A stretch of 64,000 nt of DNA. It comes from Candidatus Crickella equi. GTDB lineage: Bacteria > Bacillota > Clostridia > Peptostreptococcales > Anaerovoracaceae. The stretch is from assembly GCA_018064755.1 (NCBI GenBank), contig JAGHUP010000003.1, forward strand, positions 124,001-188,000. The letters run 5' to 3'. The position numbers and the translations under genes were made by a program. Below are positions 63,826 through 64,000 of the stretch, in pieces (position 1 is the first letter of the stretch; each line of letters begins with the position of its first letter). Below the pieces are notes generated by a model. That model searched no databases. It was not told the DNA's origin and saw only the letters and a program-made list of their open reading frames with translations.

Positions 63826-64000
63826 CTAATTAAACAATGAACGATATAATTCACGATACTTTTCTGCACTTGACTCCCAGCCGTAGTCTATTGACATAGC
63901 ATTCTTCTGGATTTTTTTCCACATTTCTCTATCTTCATACCAGAGAGTTAATGCACTATCTACAACGGATCTAACCGCATTGGTATCGAAATCTTTGAAA
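63826..64000 (-). CDS. glgA: Glycogen synthase, C-terminal end (partial)
   Basis: The last 57 residues of a minus-strand gene running off the window. WYEDREMWKKIQKNAMSIDY and WESSAEKYRELY are typical of the C-terminus of bacterial glycogen synthases (GT5). It elongates alpha-1,4-glucan from ADP-glucose. Its position before the GH13-GH77 gene indicates a glycogen metabolism cluster continuing to the right. Another GT4/GT5 glucosyltransferase is a less likely reading. Confidence 0.7.
   Translation of the reverse strand, partial: FKDFDTNAVRSVVDSALTLWYEDREMWKKIQKNAMSIDYGWESSAEKYRELYRSLFN

Overview
The window looks like chromosome from an anaerobic, low-GC Gram-positive bacterium (Firmicutes, class Clostridia; gene content is compatible with the Eubacterium/Mogibacterium/Anaerovoracaceae side, an inference not tested by search). 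The signs are an acyl-CoA dehydratase activase, the relA-hemZ-hisS-aspS order, the mltG-trmR-trhP trio, nusB-xseAB-ispA-dxs-tlyA, mutS-mutL-miaA, the alaS-ireB-ruvX cluster, a Firmicutes-type 6S RNA and strong AGGAGG ribosome binding sites. No sporulation operon, phage or CRISPR array is present.

Layout. 1-8.6 kb: 5'-truncated dehydratase activase, yebC, 6S RNA, polA, coaE, two tRNA-Leu genes and yajC. 8.7-35 kb: a long plus-strand series of tightly packed housekeeping genes, many overlapping by 1-23 bases: secDF, rel, an MBL hydrolase, hemZ, hisS, aspS, nadD, yqeK, rsfS, leuS, RNase J, ylbF-like, efp, mltG, trmR, trhP, a CorC-like protein, an Asp23 protein, nusB, a TsaD paralogue, xseA, xseB, ispA, dxs and tlyA. 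35-44 kb: an aminotransferase, then mutS-mutL-miaA, a tyrosine recombinase and a YnbB-type PLP enzyme, closed by a GC-rich palindromic repeat. 44-47 kb: a TVP38 membrane protein, a YbaK deacylase, a LexA-box-controlled LysM protein resembling YneA, an SGNH hydrolase and a small membrane protein, ending at a two-way terminator.

From 47 kb to the end the genes are on the minus strand: a MazEF-type toxin-antitoxin pair with a palindromic operator; an alaS-ireB-ruvX-yugP-phosphatase-rarD-membrane protein series; a YnzC/DUF896 protein; an orphan Spo0A-type DNA-binding protein beside comEA; a 585-base gene-free stretch holding two elaborate palindromic elements; a histidine decarboxylase-like gene; a damaged small gene; a LemA/DUF2207 pair; a GH13-GH77 fusion for maltodextrin or glycogen breakdown; and the end of a glycogen synthase gene.

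The most unusual structure is at 56553-56782. It holds four copies of an 11-base motif, each followed exactly 20 bases later by GACAT, arranged as two direct copies and two inverted copies with a 62-base period, symmetric to the base about one centre. Other items worth checking are the orphan Spo0A_C protein next to comEA, the SOS-type promoter of the YneA-like gene away from any lexA, the 6S RNA whose 3' strand carries the only Shine-Dalgarno sequence of polA, competing hairpins in front of mutS, and the compact GH13-GH77 fusion.
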